A stretch of DNA of 64,000 nt from Rhodococcus sp. X156 (GCF_004006015.1 NZ_CP034766.1:1335001-1399000), one strand, 5' to 3'. Shown: positions 49,059 through 62,355, counted from the first letter of the stretch. Program-made: numbers and translations. Notes: generated by a model not told the origin, from the letters alone.

Positions 49059-50545
49059 GCGCCGAGCTGACCCGCCTCTCCGCGAGCGAGCTGGCGCAGA
49101 AGATCCACTCCCGCGAGGTCTCCTCCACCGAGGTCACCCGCGCCCACCTGGACCGCATCGGCGAGGTGGACGAGCGGGTCCGCGCCTTCCTGCACATCGA
49201 CGGCATGGCGGCGCTGGCCGCAGCCGGAGCCGTGGACGCCTCCCTGGCCGCCGGTGAGCAGCCGGCCTCCCCGTTGGCCGGGGTGCCGCTGGCGCTGAAG
49301 GACAACTTCACCACCACCGACATGCCCACCACCTGCGGGTCGGAGATGCTCGAGGGCTGGTGGCCGCCCTACGACGCCACCGTCACCTCCCGCCTGCGCG
49401 CGGCGGGCATCCCCGTGCTGGGCAAGACCAACATGGACGAGTTCGCGATGGGCTCCTCCACCGAGAACTCCGCCTACGGCCCCACGCACAACCCGTGGGA
49501 CCTCACCCGGGTGCCGGGTGGCTCCGGCGGTGGCTCCGCCGCCGCCCTGGCCGCCTACGAGGCCCCGCTGGCCGTGGGCACCGACACCGGCGGCTCCATC
49601 CGGCTGCCCGCCTCGGTCACCGGCACGGTCGGCGTCAAGCCCACCTACGGCGGCGTGTCCCGCTACGGCCTGGTGGCGTGCGCGTCCTCGCTGGACCAGG
49701 GCGGTCCGTGCGGGCGCACGGTGCTGGACACCGCGCTGCTGCACGAGGTCATCGCCGGGCACGACCCGCGCGACTCCACCTCCATCGACGCCCCGGTCCC
49801 GGCCGTGGTCGAGGCAGCGCTGCAGGGCGCCAGCGGCGACCTCACCGGCGTGCGCGTCGGCGTGGTGCGCGAGCTGCAGGGCGACAGCTACGCCCCCGGG
49901 GTGCTGTCCTCCTTCCACGCCGCGGTGGCCCAGCTGGAGGCGCTCGGCGCCGAGGTGGTGGAGGTCTCCTGCCCGAGCTTCGCCTACGCGCTGGCCTCGT
50001 ACTACCTGATCCTGCCCAGCGAGGTGTCGTCCAACCTGGCCCGGTTCGACGCCATGCGCTACGGCCTGCGGGTGGGCGACGACGGCAGCCACAGCGCCGA
50101 GGAGGTCATGGCACTGACCCGCGAGGCCGGGTTCGGCGCGGAGGTCAAGCGCCGCATCATGATCGGTACCTACGCGCTGTCGGCGGGCTACTACGACGCC
50201 TACTACGGCCAGGCCCAGAAGGTGCGCACGCTCATCATCCGCGACTTCCAGGCTGCCTACCAGAAGGCGGACGTGCTGGTCTCGCCCACCTCTCCGCAGA
50301 CGGCCTTCCGGCTGGGCGAGCGGGTGGACGACCCGCTGGCCATGTACCTGATGGACCTGTGCACCATCCCCACCAACCTGGCCGGTGACGCCGCCATGTC
50401 GCTGCCGTCGGGGCTCTCCGACGATGACGGCATGCCGGTGGGGCTGCAGATCATGGCGCCTGCGCTGGCCGACGACCGGCTCTACCGGGTGGGGGCGGCC
50501 TACGAGGCCGCCCGTGGACCGCTGCAGGCTCCGCCGGAGCTGTGA
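49055..50545 (+). CDS. gatA: Asp/Glu-tRNA amidotransferase subunit A
   Basis: A 496-residue amidase-signature enzyme that releases ammonia from glutamine for GatB. The Ser-cisSer-Lys triad is visible: Lys82 in PLALKDNF, the [11 protein letters not shown] loop (155-164) with the cis-Ser, and nucleophile Ser181 in [12 protein letters not shown]. The Gly in GGSGGGS, where many bacteria have GGSSGGS, also occurs in actinobacterial relatives as I remember. The start GTG overlaps the gatC stop by 4 bp, and its stop overlaps the next acetyltransferase start by 4 bp. gatB lies 1.8 kb downstream, separated by three unrelated genes. Confidence 0.95.
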   Translation: MSAELTRLSASELAQKIHSREVSSTEVTRAHLDRIGEVDERVRAFLHIDGMAALAAAGAVDASLAAGEQPASPLAGVPLALKDNFTTTDMPTTCGSEMLEGWWPPYDATVTSRLRAAGIPVLGKTNMDEFAMGSSTENSAYGPTHNPWDLTRVPGGSGGGSAAALAAYEAPLAVGTDTGGSIRLPASVTGTVGVKPTYGGVSRYGLVACASSLDQGGPCGRTVLDTALLHEVIAGHDPRDSTSIDAPVPAVVEAALQGASGDLTGVRVGVVRELQGDSYAPGVLSSFHAAVAQLEALGAEVVEVSCPSFAYALASYYLILPSEVSSNLARFDAMRYGLRVGDDGSHSAEEVMALTREAGFGAEVKRRIMIGTYALSAGYYDAYYGQAQKVRTLIIRDFQAAYQKADVLVSPTSPQTAFRLGERVDDPLAMYLMDLCTIPTNLAGDAAMSLPSGLSDDDGMPVGLQIMAPALADDRLYRVGAAYEAARGPLQAPPEL

Positions 50546-51141
50546 GCGCGGCGGCCGGGGCCGGCGAGCAGAAGCGGCGGATGCTCGCCGGTGAGCTCTA
50601 CGATCCGGCCGATCCGCAGCTGGAGGCAGAGCGCCAGCACTGCCAGCTGGTGGTGGCGGAGTTCAACGCCGCCACCGACGACGCCGGGCGCACCGCGGTG
50701 CTGCACCGGCTGTTCGGCAGCGTCGGTGCCGGCACCTGGATCATGCCGCGGTTGCAGTGCGACTTCGGCTACAACATCACCATCGGTCGCAACTCGTTCC
50801 TGAACTACGACGCGATCCTGCTGGACTGCATGCCGATCACCATCGGCGACGACGTCTCCATCGGCCCGCGGGTGCAGCTGCTGACGCCGCTGCACCCGAT
50901 GGACGACCACGAGGCGCGGCGGGCGCGCTGGGAGCTGGCGGCGCCGATCAGCATCGGGGACAACGCGTGGCTCGGTGGCGGGGTCATCGTCTGCGCCGGC
51001 GCCAGCGTGGGAGCGAACACGGTGATCGGTGCGGGCAGCGTGGTCACCCGCGACGTCCCCGACGGGGTGTTCGCCGCGGGAAACCCGTGCCGGGTCATCC
51101 GCCGGCTGGACCGGGCTGGGCGGGTCCCGCCGGGGGAGTGA
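50542..51141 (+). CDS. Maltose/galactoside O-acetyltransferase family protein
   Basis: A 199-residue hexapeptide-repeat acetyltransferase of the maltose acetyltransferase / NodL type. The N-terminal [19 protein letters not shown] cap is typical. The beta helix holds [38 protein letters not shown] with the catalytic His (LLTPLHPMD), [18 protein letters not shown] and [13 protein letters not shown]. Sugar acetylation is expected; physiological acceptor unknown. GTGA overlap with gatA suggests co-transcription. Its 3' end overlaps the convergent DedA gene by 47 bp. Confidence 0.88.
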   Translation: MSAAAGAGEQKRRMLAGELYDPADPQLEAERQHCQLVVAEFNAATDDAGRTAVLHRLFGSVGAGTWIMPRLQCDFGYNITIGRNSFLNYDAILLDCMPITIGDDVSIGPRVQLLTPLHPMDDHEARRARWELAAPISIGDNAWLGGGVIVCAGASVGANTVIGAGSVVTRDVPDGVFAAGNPCRVIRRLDRAGRVPPGE

Positions 51142-51748
51142 CCCCGTTGTGCCTGCGGTGCTTGCAGACCCGCCAGACCAGCACGGCCACCACGGCGACC
51201 AGTCCCACCGCGACCGCGATGTCGCGGCCGGCCTCACTGGCGAGCTGCTGGTACGACGCCCCCGCCAGGTAGCCCAGCGCCACGCAGCTCACCCCCCACA
51301 CCAGCCCGCCGACGGCGTTCCACAGCAGGAACTGCCGGTAGGGCATTCCGGCGGTGCCCGCCAGGGCTGGGATGATCGCGCGCAGGTAGGCCACGAACCG
51401 GCCCACGCACACCGCGATCGCGCCCCGGGTGGCCAGGAGGTGCTGCGCGGACTGCACCTGCGCCTGGCGCTTGGCCAGCACCTTGGCCTGCAGCATGCGC
51501 GTGCCGTAGCGCCTGCCGATCTCGTAGCCGATGCTGTCGCCGGCGATGGCGGCGGCCACGGTGACCGCCGCCATCAGGTAGACGTCGACGCGGCCGAGGC
51601 TGGCGGCCACCCCGCCGACCACCGCGGCGGTCTCGCCGGGGACGACGAAGCCGACGAACATCGCATCCTCGACCAGCACGATGAGCGCGATCGCCAGGTA
51701 CACCCAGATCGGTGCCTCGGTCAGCAGCCGCTCGGCCAGGTCGCTCAT
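51095..51748 (-). CDS. DedA-family membrane protein
   Basis: A 217-residue integral membrane protein of the DedA/VTT family, now linked to lipid scrambling or undecaprenyl-phosphate flipping. The family landmarks are the reentrant-loop motif [13 protein letters not shown] (near 34-46), [13 protein letters not shown], and [19 protein letters not shown] with the conserved Arg and Pro. About five hydrophobic segments are visible (17-37, 57-72, 108-132, 143-165, 175-194). The tail is Pro/Gly-rich. It overlaps the convergent acetyltransferase by 47 bp and is followed by the MaoC gene upstream on the same strand (19 bp apart). Confidence 0.88.
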   Translation of the reverse strand: MSDLAERLLTEAPIWVYLAIALIVLVEDAMFVGFVVPGETAAVVGGVAASLGRVDVYLMAAVTVAAAIAGDSIGYEIGRRYGTRMLQAKVLAKRQAQVQSAQHLLATRGAIAVCVGRFVAYLRAIIPALAGTAGMPYRQFLLWNAVGGLVWGVSCVALGYLAGASYQQLASEAGRDIAVAVGLVAVVAVLVWRVCKHRRHNGVTPPAGPAQPGPAGG

Positions 51749-51767
51749 CGCACCAGCAGACCAGGGA

Positions 51768-52220
51768 TCAGAAGAAGACGCGGGTGACCGTCTCGGCGAC
51801 GCACACCGGCTTGTCGCCGCCCTCGACCTCCAGGGTGACGGTGACGACCAGCTGCAGGCCGCCCCCGATCTCGGTGACCTCGCTGAGCACGGAGGTGCTG
51901 CGCACCTTGGAACCCACCTTGACCGGCGCGGGGAAGCGCACCTTGTTCAGGCCGTAGTTGACGCCCATCTTGACGCCCTCCAGGGAGTACGCCTGCCAGG
52001 ACAGCATGGGGATGAGCGAGAGGGTGAGGTAGCCGTGCGCGATGGTGCTGCCGAAGGGACCCTGGGCCGCGGCGTCGGGGTCGACGTGGATCCACTGGTG
52101 GTCACCGGTGGCCTCGGCGAACGTGTCGATGCGGCTCTGCTCGATGGTCACCCAGTCGCTGGTGCCCAGGGTCTCGCCCTTGGCGGCGATCAGCTCGTCG
52201 GCGTTGTGGAAGGTGCGCAC
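51768..52220 (-). CDS. MaoC-like (R)-specific enoyl-CoA hydratase
   Basis: A 150-residue single hot-dog-fold hydratase closely like mycobacterial Rv0130. The catalytic hydratase-2 motif is [12 protein letters not shown] (Asp and His), with [15 protein letters not shown] following and [13 protein letters not shown]. It should hydrate 2-enoyl-CoA to the (R)-3-hydroxy form. The GTG at 52220 is favoured over a longer frame because AGGAGAG lies about 8 nt upstream and the resulting [10 protein letters not shown] matches the family start. Separated from gatB by a 168-bp divergent region. Confidence 0.92.
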   Translation of the reverse strand: MRTFHNADELIAAKGETLGTSDWVTIEQSRIDTFAEATGDHQWIHVDPDAAAQGPFGSTIAHGYLTLSLIPMLSWQAYSLEGVKMGVNYGLNKVRFPAPVKVGSKVRSTSVLSEVTEIGGGLQLVVTVTLEVEGGDKPVCVAETVTRVFF

Positions 52221-52388
52221 GTTCAGACTCTCCTCGCGGTTGGGCCCCGCGACCGTGCGGGGCTGACTCCGATCGTCGCACGGCACCTAGGATGGGGGAC
52301 AACGCCGGCGTGCGGCGCCCGGCCGGGTCCACCGGCCGTGCAGCGCGCCGCGCCCGTCCACCGCACCAACGCGAGGAGCTCGTCACCG

Positions 52389-53897
52389 ATGACCGCCAGC
52401 ACCGCCGTCGACCTGATGGACTACGACGAGGTCGTCGAGAGGTTCGACCCGGTGCTCGGCATGGAGGTGCACGTCGAGCTGGGGACCGCCACCAAGATGT
52501 TCTGCGGCTGCCCCACCGGCTTCGGCGCCGAGCCCAACACCCAGGTCTGCCCGGTGTGCCTGGGCCTGCCCGGCTCGCTGCCGGTGGTCAACGCCGCGGC
52601 GGTGGAGTCGGCGGTGCGCATCGGCCTGGCGCTGAACTGCAGCATCACCCCGTGGGGCCGGTTCGCGCGGAAGAACTACTTCTACCCCGACCAGCCGAAG
52701 AACTACCAGATCTCCCAGTACGACGAGCCCATCGCCACCGACGGCTACCTCGACGTGGTGCTCGACGACGGCGAGACCTTCCGGGTGCAGATCGAGCGCG
52801 CCCACATGGAGGAGGACACCGGCAAGTCGCTGCACGTCGGCGGGGCCACCGGCCGCATCCACGGTGCCAGCCACTCGCTGCTGGACTACAACCGCGCCGG
52901 CGTGCCGCTGGTGGAGATCGTCACCCGCACGATCGAGGGCGCCGGGGCCCGCGCGCCGGAGGTGGCCCGCGCCTACGTCACCGCGCTGCGCGACCTGCTG
53001 CAGGCGCTGGGCGTCTCCGACGTGCGGATGGACCAGGGCTCGCTGCGCTGCGACGCCAACGTCTCGCTGATGCCCAAGGGCGCCACCGAGCTGGGCACCC
53101 GCACCGAGACCAAGAACGTGAACTCCCTGCGCAGCGTGGAGCGTGCGGTGCACTACGAGATGCGGCGCCAGGCTGCGGTGCTGGCCGCCGGCGGCACCAT
53201 CGTGCAAGAGACGCGGCACTTCCAGGAGGCCGACGCCACCACCTCCCCGGGCCGCCGCAAGGAGACCTCCGAGGACTACCGCTACTTCCCCGAGCCCGAC
53301 CTCACCCCAGTCGCCCCGGACGCGGAGTGGGTGGAGCAGCTGCGGGCCACCCTGCCCGAGCTGCCCTGGCAGCGCCGGGCCCGCATCCAGGCTGAGTGGG
53401 GCATCACCGACGAGGAGATGCGCGACCTGCGCAACGCCGGTGCGCTGGACCTGGTGGCCGCCACGGTGGAGGCGGGCGCCCCCGCGGCGCAGGCCCGGTC
53501 GTGGTGGGTGTCCTACCTCACCCAGCAGGCCAACACCCGCGAGGTGGCGCTGGCCGAGCTGCCCATCACGCCCGCGCAGCTGGCCCGGGTGATCACGCTG
53601 GTGGCCGAGGGCTCGCTGAACAACAAGCTGGCCCGCCAGGTCGTGGACGGCGTGCTGGCCGGCGAGGGGGAGCCCGACGAGGTGGTTGCCGCTCGTGGGC
53701 TGGCCATCGTCAGCGACGACTCCGCGCTGCAGGCGGCGGTGGACGAGGCCCTGGCCGCCAACCCCGGGGTGGCCGACAAGATCCGGGGCGGCAAGGTCCA
53801 GGCGGCCGGCGCGATCGTGGGTGCGGTGATGAAGGCGACCCGCGGTCAGGCCGACGCGGCGCGCGTGCGCGAGCTGGTCATCAAGGCCTGCTCCTGA
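52389..53897 (+). CDS. gatB: Asp/Glu-tRNA amidotransferase subunit B
   Basis: A 502-residue GatB, which phosphorylates the misacylated tRNA and amidates it with ammonia from GatA. The N-terminus has [23 protein letters not shown] with zinc-site cysteines and [22 protein letters not shown] and [11 protein letters not shown] are further family landmarks. The YqeY-like tail domain runs from about 400 to 502 ([17 protein letters not shown]). ATG at 52389; GAGGAG 10 nt upstream. Unlike the usual gatCAB order, three genes separate it from gatA. Confidence 0.96.
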   Translation: MTASTAVDLMDYDEVVERFDPVLGMEVHVELGTATKMFCGCPTGFGAEPNTQVCPVCLGLPGSLPVVNAAAVESAVRIGLALNCSITPWGRFARKNYFYPDQPKNYQISQYDEPIATDGYLDVVLDDGETFRVQIERAHMEEDTGKSLHVGGATGRIHGASHSLLDYNRAGVPLVEIVTRTIEGAGARAPEVARAYVTALRDLLQALGVSDVRMDQGSLRCDANVSLMPKGATELGTRTETKNVNSLRSVERAVHYEMRRQAAVLAAGGTIVQETRHFQEADATTSPGRRKETSEDYRYFPEPDLTPVAPDAEWVEQLRATLPELPWQRRARIQAEWGITDEEMRDLRNAGALDLVAATVEAGAPAAQARSWWVSYLTQQANTREVALAELPITPAQLARVITLVAEGSLNNKLARQVVDGVLAGEGEPDEVVAARGLAIVSDDSALQAAVDEALAANPGVADKIRGGKVQAAGAIVGAVMKATRGQADAARVRELVIKACS

Positions 53898-53931
53898 GCG
53901 AGCCCCGGCGCGGGCTCAGCCAGTGCCGGGC

Positions 53932-54396
53932 TCAGACAGCGCCGGGGAACCCGTGCTGGCGCCACGCCTCGTACACCGCGAGGGTGGCGGCGTTGGCCAG
54001 GTTCAGCGACCGGCGCCCGGGCAGCATGGGGATGCGCACCCGCTCGGTGACGTGATCGTCGGCCAGCACCTCCGGGGACAGCCCGGTGGGCTCCGCGCCG
54101 AACATCAGCACGTCGCCGGGGCGGTAGTCGATGTCGGTGTAGCGGGTGGTGGCGTGCCCGGTGAAGGCGAACACACGGCACTCGCCCAGCGCGGCCCAGG
54201 CGGCGGTGAGGTCGTCGTGCACCGTCACCGAGGCCATGTCGTGGTAGTCCAGCCCGGCCCGGCGCAGCTTGGCGTCGGAGAGGTCGAACCCCAGCGGGCG
54301 CACCAGGTGCAGCTCGGTGCCGGTGATCGCCGAGGTGCGGATGGCGTTGCCCGTGTTGGGCGGGATACGTGGCTCGACGAACATCACCCGGAACAC
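53932..54396 (-). CDS. tRNA (cytidine/uridine-2'-O-)-methyltransferase TrmL-like
   Basis: A 154-residue SPOUT-class methyltransferase consisting of the SpoU core only, as in TrmL, which 2'-O-methylates nucleotide 34. The knot-forming motifs are MFVEPRIPPNTGN near the start, MFGAEPTGLSPEVL in the middle, and RIPMLPGRRSLNLANAATLAVYE at the end. The GTG at 54396 gives the family length and has TATGCT (54408-54403) 6 nt upstream, fitting leaderless expression. It converges with gatB with 34 bp between. Confidence 0.9.
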   Translation of the reverse strand: MFRVMFVEPRIPPNTGNAIRTSAITGTELHLVRPLGFDLSDAKLRRAGLDYHDMASVTVHDDLTAAWAALGECRVFAFTGHATTRYTDIDYRPGDVLMFGAEPTGLSPEVLADDHVTERVRIPMLPGRRSLNLANAATLAVYEAWRQHGFPGAV

Positions 54397-54415
54397 CGGG
54401 TGAGCATACGACCGG

Positions 54416-55591
54416 CTACACCGAGCTCGCGCCACCCTGTCCCGCCGGCGGCTGGATGCGCACCACCCGGTCGTCGGTGGGTCCCGCCGCGCCGGTGGTC
54501 TTGTTGACGGTGCCGGCCCACACCACGCCGTCGGCGCCCACGTCGGCGCCGTAGAGCTGGCCGTAGCGGCCCGGCACCAGCACCTCCGGCGGCGCGGTGA
54601 CGGAGCCGTTGCCGCCGATGCTCAGCACGTGCAGCCCGGCGCCGGTGGTGACGGCCACCGACACGCGCCCCTGCACGGCAGCGCAGCCGGCCACGCCGGG
54701 CCGGTCCGGCCAGGTCCACACCTGCTCGCCGACCGCGCCGGTGGCGGACACCGGTCGCAGCCGGTCCACGGTGGCGCCACGGTCGGTGAGCCAGCTGCTG
54801 CCGGTGACGCCGTCGGTGCACACCCCGCCGGGCTCGTTGAGGCCGCTGGCCACCACCGGCGAGGTGGGGGTGGCGTTGCCCGGTGCCGGCGCCCCGGCCG
54901 GGGTGACCCGCAGCAGCTTGCCCGCCAGCGAGGCCGGGTCGGCGGCGGCAGCGGGCTGCCCGGCGTCGCCGGTGGCCACCAGCAGGTTGCCCTTGGCGTC
55001 GAAGGCGAGGGAGCCGGCGTTGTGCAGCGGCCCCTTGGGGATGCCCACCAGCACCGGCTTGGGGGAGTCGCCCACGGCGATGCGCACCACCCGGTTGTCG
55101 GTGGCCGTGGTGGTGTACAGGTAGATCAGGCGGTCCTGGGCATAGCTGGGAGACAGGGCCACGTCCAGCAGCCCGCCGTCGGCCGCGCCGTCCACCGGCA
55201 CCCGGGCCAGCTCCACCGGCGCCTTCTCCGGGGCGACCCGCAGCAGCCGGCCGGTGCGGCGCTCCGCCACCAGGGCGCCGTCCTCGCCGGGCAGCTTGGC
55301 CAACCCTGCCGTGGGATCCAGACAGGTGGCCACCACCGCCGGGTCGGGGTCGGTGCACGGCGCCGGCGTCGCGCTGGGCGCAGGGCTCGACGGCGAGCCG
55401 GGCTCCGGCGGGGCGGTCGGCGGGGTGGGCAGCTGGGGGGTGACCTCCGGGCCGGCGCCCAGGGTGGGGTTCGGCCGGAAGTCGCCGGCGGGCTGGTCGT
55501 CGAACTGGGCGCAGCCGGTGGCGAGCACGGCCACCGCGGCCAGCGGAGCCAGCCGTCGGACCCACCAATCGCCGCCTCTGCCCCTGGTCAC
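54416..55591 (-). CDS. LppZ-like lipoprotein, glucose/sorbosone dehydrogenase beta-propeller
   Basis: A lipoprotein of 391 residues with a lipobox LATGC (lipidated Cys about residue 27) and a Pro-rich linker up to about 80, then a six-bladed beta-propeller of the soluble quinoprotein glucose/sorbosone dehydrogenase family (GLLDVALSPSYAQDRLIYLY, AGSLAFDAKGNLLVATGD, GLNEPGGVCT, LYGADVGADGVVWAGT). The gene order with DoxX and the PH-like gene matches mycobacterial lppZ. A His for PQQ catalysis is not clear, so enzymatic activity is uncertain. Two GTGs adjoin; the second (55591) is preferred since TAGCCT (55603-55598) is 6 nt upstream. Confidence 0.85.
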   Translation of the reverse strand: MTRGRGGDWWVRRLAPLAAVAVLATGCAQFDDQPAGDFRPNPTLGAGPEVTPQLPTPPTAPPEPGSPSSPAPSATPAPCTDPDPAVVATCLDPTAGLAKLPGEDGALVAERRTGRLLRVAPEKAPVELARVPVDGAADGGLLDVALSPSYAQDRLIYLYTTTATDNRVVRIAVGDSPKPVLVGIPKGPLHNAGSLAFDAKGNLLVATGDAGQPAAAADPASLAGKLLRVTPAGAPAPGNATPTSPVVASGLNEPGGVCTDGVTGSSWLTDRGATVDRLRPVSATGAVGEQVWTWPDRPGVAGCAAVQGRVSVAVTTGAGLHVLSIGGNGSVTAPPEVLVPGRYGQLYGADVGADGVVWAGTVNKTTGAAGPTDDRVVRIQPPAGQGGASSV

Positions 55592-55707
55592 CACAGCAGG
55601 CTACTGGGCAGGTGGTGAGCCAGCGGTGAGCAGCGTTCACCGAATCGCAACACGCCACCGGTGCCGTGCTGCGCCGGATGCGGCGGGAGCGGTCCTACCG
55701 TCCTCGC

Positions 55708-56448
55708 ATGGCACCGCGAGACCGCCCCACGAGCGCGGACGAGCAGGGGCCGCCCACGGTGGTCCTGCCCGGCGGCAGCCTGGGCGTGATCGCCCCCACG
55801 GAGCGCGCCAGCCCGCGCTACATCCCGCCGGCGTCCGAGCGGTCGGAGCTGCCGCCGATCTACCCCGGCCTCGACGACGACGAGATTGACGAGAGCGCAG
55901 AGCCGACCAGCGCGGTGGCCGTCCCCGTGGAGCGCCGCACCCGTCCATCGCCAGGCCTCGGGCCGTCGCCAGGCACCGCCCTGGGTCTGCTCCTGCTGCG
56001 GCTGGCGGTGGGGGCGCTGGTGCTGGCTCGCGGTGCGCACCAGCTGTGGGGCGTCCTGGGCGACAGCCACGTCATCGAGGCGCTGCCCACCGCGGTGAGC
56101 GTGGCCGAGCTGGTGGTGGGAGTCCTGCTGGTGCTGGGTCTGCTCACCGAGTGGGCGAGCGGTGCGGTGCTGGCGCTGGTGGTGGCGGCGCTGCCGGAGG
56201 TGCTGGAGCAGCCCCGCGTGGGTGTCCCCGTGATCGGTGAGCCCGGGCTCGGGGTGAGCGTGCACGCGCTGGGGCCCGCGCTGCTGCTCGGGCTGGGGGT
56301 GCTGGCCGTGGCGCTGGCCCTGGCCGGGGCGGGCCGGATCAGCCTGGACCACGGGCGGGTGTGGACCCGGGCCCCGCTGCGCACGGCCGCCGTGGCGCTG
56401 GTGCTGGGCGCCGCCGTGGGCGCGGTGCTGCAGCTCCAGCTCGCCTAG
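55708..56448 (+). CDS. DoxX-family membrane protein
   Basis: A 246-residue protein with a cytoplasmic, Pro-rich N-terminal region of about 90 residues and a DoxX domain with about four membrane segments (about 94-113, 129-147, 150-165, 187-207), plus one more hydrophobic stretch near the end (227-244). The GARGAHQLWGVLG-like stretch and AVSVAELVVGVLLVLGLLTEWA are the DoxX hallmark. In mycobacteria DoxX works with SodA and SseA in thiol stress; nothing here shows the same role. The ATG at 55708 is 6 nt behind TACCGT (55696-55701). Its stop shares CTAG with the convergent PH-like gene. Confidence 0.86.
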   Translation: MAPRDRPTSADEQGPPTVVLPGGSLGVIAPTERASPRYIPPASERSELPPIYPGLDDDEIDESAEPTSAVAVPVERRTRPSPGLGPSPGTALGLLLLRLAVGALVLARGAHQLWGVLGDSHVIEALPTAVSVAELVVGVLLVLGLLTEWASGAVLALVVAALPEVLEQPRVGVPVIGEPGLGVSVHALGPALLLGLGVLAVALALAGAGRISLDHGRVWTRAPLRTAAVALVLGAAVGAVLQLQLA

Positions 56449-56960
56449 CGCTCGGCTCGGGGCTCGTCCTGGTCCGGGTCGTCGCGGGCCTCGTCGGCAC
56501 CCTGGTCCGCCAGCTCCGCCTCGTCCCTGGCCGCGAACGGGTCAGGCACCCGGCCGCCGCTGGCCAGCGAGAGCACCGGCAGGTCGCGGAAGGTGACGCA
56601 CGGCAGGGTCACCTCGGTGTCGTCGTCGAGGACCACCCGGCCGAAGGAGCCCAGCCGGGTGCTCCGGTGGCGGGGGAACCGGACGCCGCGCACGCGGTCC
56701 CAGCCGATGGACTGCCCACCGGTCATGGTGCGCACCTGCAACCCGTCCGGGCTGGCCGTGGTGCGCATCCGCAGCACCCACCACGTGGCCACCACGGGGA
56801 CGACCACCAGCCAGCCGAAGACGAGCGGTGCGGCGACCATGGCGGGGATGAGGCAGACGAGCAGGAAGCCGACGCCGAGCAGGGCGACACGGTTGTTCTG
56901 CAGCACGGCGGTGGGGGCGGGCTCGACCCGGGAAGGGGTGCTCGCCTCGGCTGGGGACAT
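56445..56960 (-). CDS. Membrane-anchored PH-like domain protein (Cfp6-like)
   Basis: A 171-residue protein with two adjacent hydrophobic segments (about 22-40 and 44-62), then a small bacterial PH-like domain (LRMRTTASPDGLQVRTMTG, IGWDRVRGVRFPR, LPCVTFRDLPVLSLASGG), and an acidic tail. Gene order with lppZ and DoxX genes is that of mycobacterial cfp6. Function unknown. The ATG at 56960 has GGAGG only one base upstream, too close to be useful, so a start further upstream (for example GTG 56987) is possible. Stop overlaps the DoxX stop in one CTAG. Confidence 0.8.
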   Translation of the reverse strand: MSPAEASTPSRVEPAPTAVLQNNRVALLGVGFLLVCLIPAMVAAPLVFGWLVVVPVVATWWVLRMRTTASPDGLQVRTMTGGQSIGWDRVRGVRFPRHRSTRLGSFGRVVLDDDTEVTLPCVTFRDLPVLSLASGGRVPDPFAARDEAELADQGADEARDDPDQDEPRAER

Positions 56961-56988
56961 GCCTCCATGGTCGCACCCGTGGGTCAAG

Positions 56989-57018
56989 TTGACGCTGCCG
57001 GTGGCGCCCGGCTAACGT
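56989..57018 (+). promoter_or_regulatory. ilv operon promoter
   Basis: TTGACG (56989-56994), 18-bp spacer, TAACGT (57013-57018). The leader peptide GTG starts 7 nt after the -10 hexamer, so the transcript probably begins at or next to the start codon. It is the closest match to a consensus promoter in the window. Confidence 0.7.
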
Positions 57019-57025
57019 CACACGG

Positions 57026-57070
57026 GTGAACCATGACGCTCTCGTACTCGGCAGGCGCATCTACGCCTGA
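57026..57070 (+). CDS. ilv leader peptide
   Basis: A 14-codon open frame [14 protein letters not shown] followed by TGA. It contains Leu, Val, Leu and, further on, Ile codons, the three end products of the operon downstream. Ribosome stalling at these codons when the charged tRNAs are scarce would alter folding of the RNA that follows. It starts 7 nt after the TAACGT -10 element without a ribosome binding site, so it is likely leaderless. An overlapping ATG frame at 57033 is longer but reads across the terminator and has no such codons. This is inferred from layout; translation has not been shown here. Confidence 0.72.
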   Translation: MNHDALVLGRRIYA

Positions 57071-57113
57071 GCCGGACGTCTTCCGAACAGCTCAACCACA
57101 GCGTCGATGCGCC

Positions 57114-57151
57114 ACCCTCGCACAGCGGAGTCTCCGCGGCGGGGGTTTTTT
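57114..57151 (+). terminator. ilv attenuator terminator hairpin
   Basis: ACCCTCGC (57114-57121) pairs with GCGGGGGT (57139-57146) with one T-G pair. Inside it GCGGA (57125-57129) pairs with TCCGC (57133-57137). The stem ends in a run of six T (57146-57151). It lies 43 nt after the leader peptide stop and 59 nt before ilvB. Confidence 0.78.
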
Positions 57152-57210
57152 GTTGTTCGCCGAGCTTCATGCCACGTTCCCGTTGCCCCGTCCGACCAGA
57201 GGAAGCTGCA

Positions 57211-60736
<3,526 letters not shown>

Positions 60737-60760
60737 CACCTGGTCACCGCCAGCTGCACC

Positions 60761-60806
60761 ACCAGCCGTGCCCGCCCGCGCTCCTGCGCCGGCGGGCACG
60801 GCTGGT
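60761..60806. terminator. Bidirectional terminator between ilvC and the amine oxidase gene
   Basis: A perfect 16-bp inverted repeat (60761-60776 with 60791-60806, arms ACCAGCCGTGCCCGCC / GGCGGGCACGGCTGGT) and a 14-nt loop, in the convergent gap between ilvC and the oxidase. No T run follows, so it would act by hairpin or with Rho. Confidence 0.8.
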
Positions 60807-60864
60807 CTCGCCCCGGGATCATTCACCACTGGGCCGTCACAGCGGGGCCGTCACCGCTGTGTCC

Positions 60865-62355
60865 CTACCTTTGCGCCAAGACCTCGGCCGCCGCGCGCTC
60901 ACCCGCCCGCACCGCGCCGTCCATGAATCCCGCCCAGTAGGTCGCCGTCTCCGTCCCCGCCCAGTGCACGCGACCGAAGGGCACCCGGATCTGCGCGCCG
61001 TAGGCGGTGGTGGTGCCGGTGCCCGCCGACGCCACCGGCGAGCCCTTGGTCCAGCGCTCCCGCGTCCAGTCCTGCTCCACGTACTCCACCGGGTCGAGCG
61101 CCTGCGGGCCGACGAGCTGGGCGAAGCCCTGCAGCACCGCGGTGCGGCGCTGCGCCAGGGGCAGGTTGCCGTACTCGCGCCACGTCGACCCGCCGACGAA
61201 GGCCAGCAGCACCCCCACGGCGGCGTCGGCAGGGGAGTTGTCGAAGCAGGTGCGCACCGCGCCGGAGGTGGCGATGCCGCTGCCGGACAGCCCGGCCGCG
61301 CGCCAGAACGGCGAGGGGTAGACGGCGTCCACCTTCATCAGCGTGCCCAGGTGCAGCCGGGTCAGCAGCTGCTGGCGCAGCGGAGGCAGCAGCGGGTCCC
61401 AGTCGATGGCCGTGACCAGGGGCGGGGGAGCGGCCACCACCACCCGGCCCGCCCGCACCTGGCCGCGGTCACTGGTCACCGTCACGCCGGTGTCGTCCTG
61501 GGCGATGCGCCGCACCGCGGCCTCGGTCTGCACAACCGCGCCCAGCTGGCGGGCCAGGGCCAGGGGCACCAGCTGTGAGCCGCCCACGAACCGGGAGTCC
61601 TGGGCTCCGTTGGCGGTGCTGGAGGCTCGCTCGAAGCTGCCCGGCGTGGTCTCGTTGCCGGAGCAGGCGATGGTCCACAGGAAGAACAGCAGCGACACGT
61701 CCTCGCCGTCGGAGCCGTAGGTGGGCTGCAGGAACGACTGCAACAAGGTCAGCGTGTCCCGGTTGAAGGTGTTGGCGCGCACCCACTCCTGCACCGTCAC
61801 CGCGTCCCACTCCGCCGCGTGCGGGGCGCTCCACGGCGCGTCCACCGGCACCTGCCCGGCCATCCAGTCGATGCGCAGCTGCAGCACGAAGGCGTCCACC
61901 ACGATGGCCAGGTCCGGCGGGACGGTGCCCTGGTAGCGCATGGTGCGGCCGTTGGCGGCGAAGATGTTGTCGCCGGCCACGTGCTCCTTGAAGGTGGGGA
62001 CCCCCAGCTCGGCGGCCAGCGCCAGGATGCGGTCCTGGGTGGGTCCGACGAACGCGCCACCGGCCTCGATCACCGAGCCGTTGGCCAAGGTGTGGTTGAG
62101 CACCCGGCCGCCCACCCGGTCCCTGGCATCCAGCAGCACCACCGACCGGCCCGCCCTGGCCAGCTCGCGCGCGGTGACCAGCCCGGAGATGCCGCCTCCC
62201 ACCACCACGACGTCGGCGGTGCCCGGCAACGGGTCCCGCGCGCCCGCGGCGGCCGCCCGCACGGGAGCGGAGAGCGCACCACTGGCCAGCAGCGCGCCAC
62301 CGGCCAGGCCGCCGAGGAGCCCACGGCGAGTGAGGTTGCTGCTGCTGACGTCCAT
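60865..62355 (-). CDS. Tat-exported FAD-dependent amine oxidase
   Basis: A 496-residue flavin amine oxidase. The N-terminus is a Tat signal (NLTRRGLLGGLAGGALLASG, then ALSAPVRAAAAGA) so it acts outside the membrane. The FAD-binding VVVVGGGISGLVTARELARA lies at about 49-68, and the C-terminal HWAGTETATYWAGFMDGAVR closes the FAD site. It resembles putrescine and monoamine oxidases. The substrate and whether the FAD is covalent cannot be told. ATG at 62355, preceded by GGGGGGA. It converges with ilvC and is divergent from serA; no accessory genes nearby. Confidence 0.9.
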   Translation of the reverse strand: MDVSSSNLTRRGLLGGLAGGALLASGALSAPVRAAAAGARDPLPGTADVVVVGGGISGLVTARELARAGRSVVLLDARDRVGGRVLNHTLANGSVIEAGGAFVGPTQDRILALAAELGVPTFKEHVAGDNIFAANGRTMRYQGTVPPDLAIVVDAFVLQLRIDWMAGQVPVDAPWSAPHAAEWDAVTVQEWVRANTFNRDTLTLLQSFLQPTYGSDGEDVSLLFFLWTIACSGNETTPGSFERASSTANGAQDSRFVGGSQLVPLALARQLGAVVQTEAAVRRIAQDDTGVTVTSDRGQVRAGRVVVAAPPPLVTAIDWDPLLPPLRQQLLTRLHLGTLMKVDAVYPSPFWRAAGLSGSGIATSGAVRTCFDNSPADAAVGVLLAFVGGSTWREYGNLPLAQRRTAVLQGFAQLVGPQALDPVEYVEQDWTRERWTKGSPVASAGTGTTTAYGAQIRVPFGRVHWAGTETATYWAGFMDGAVRAGERAAAEVLAQR

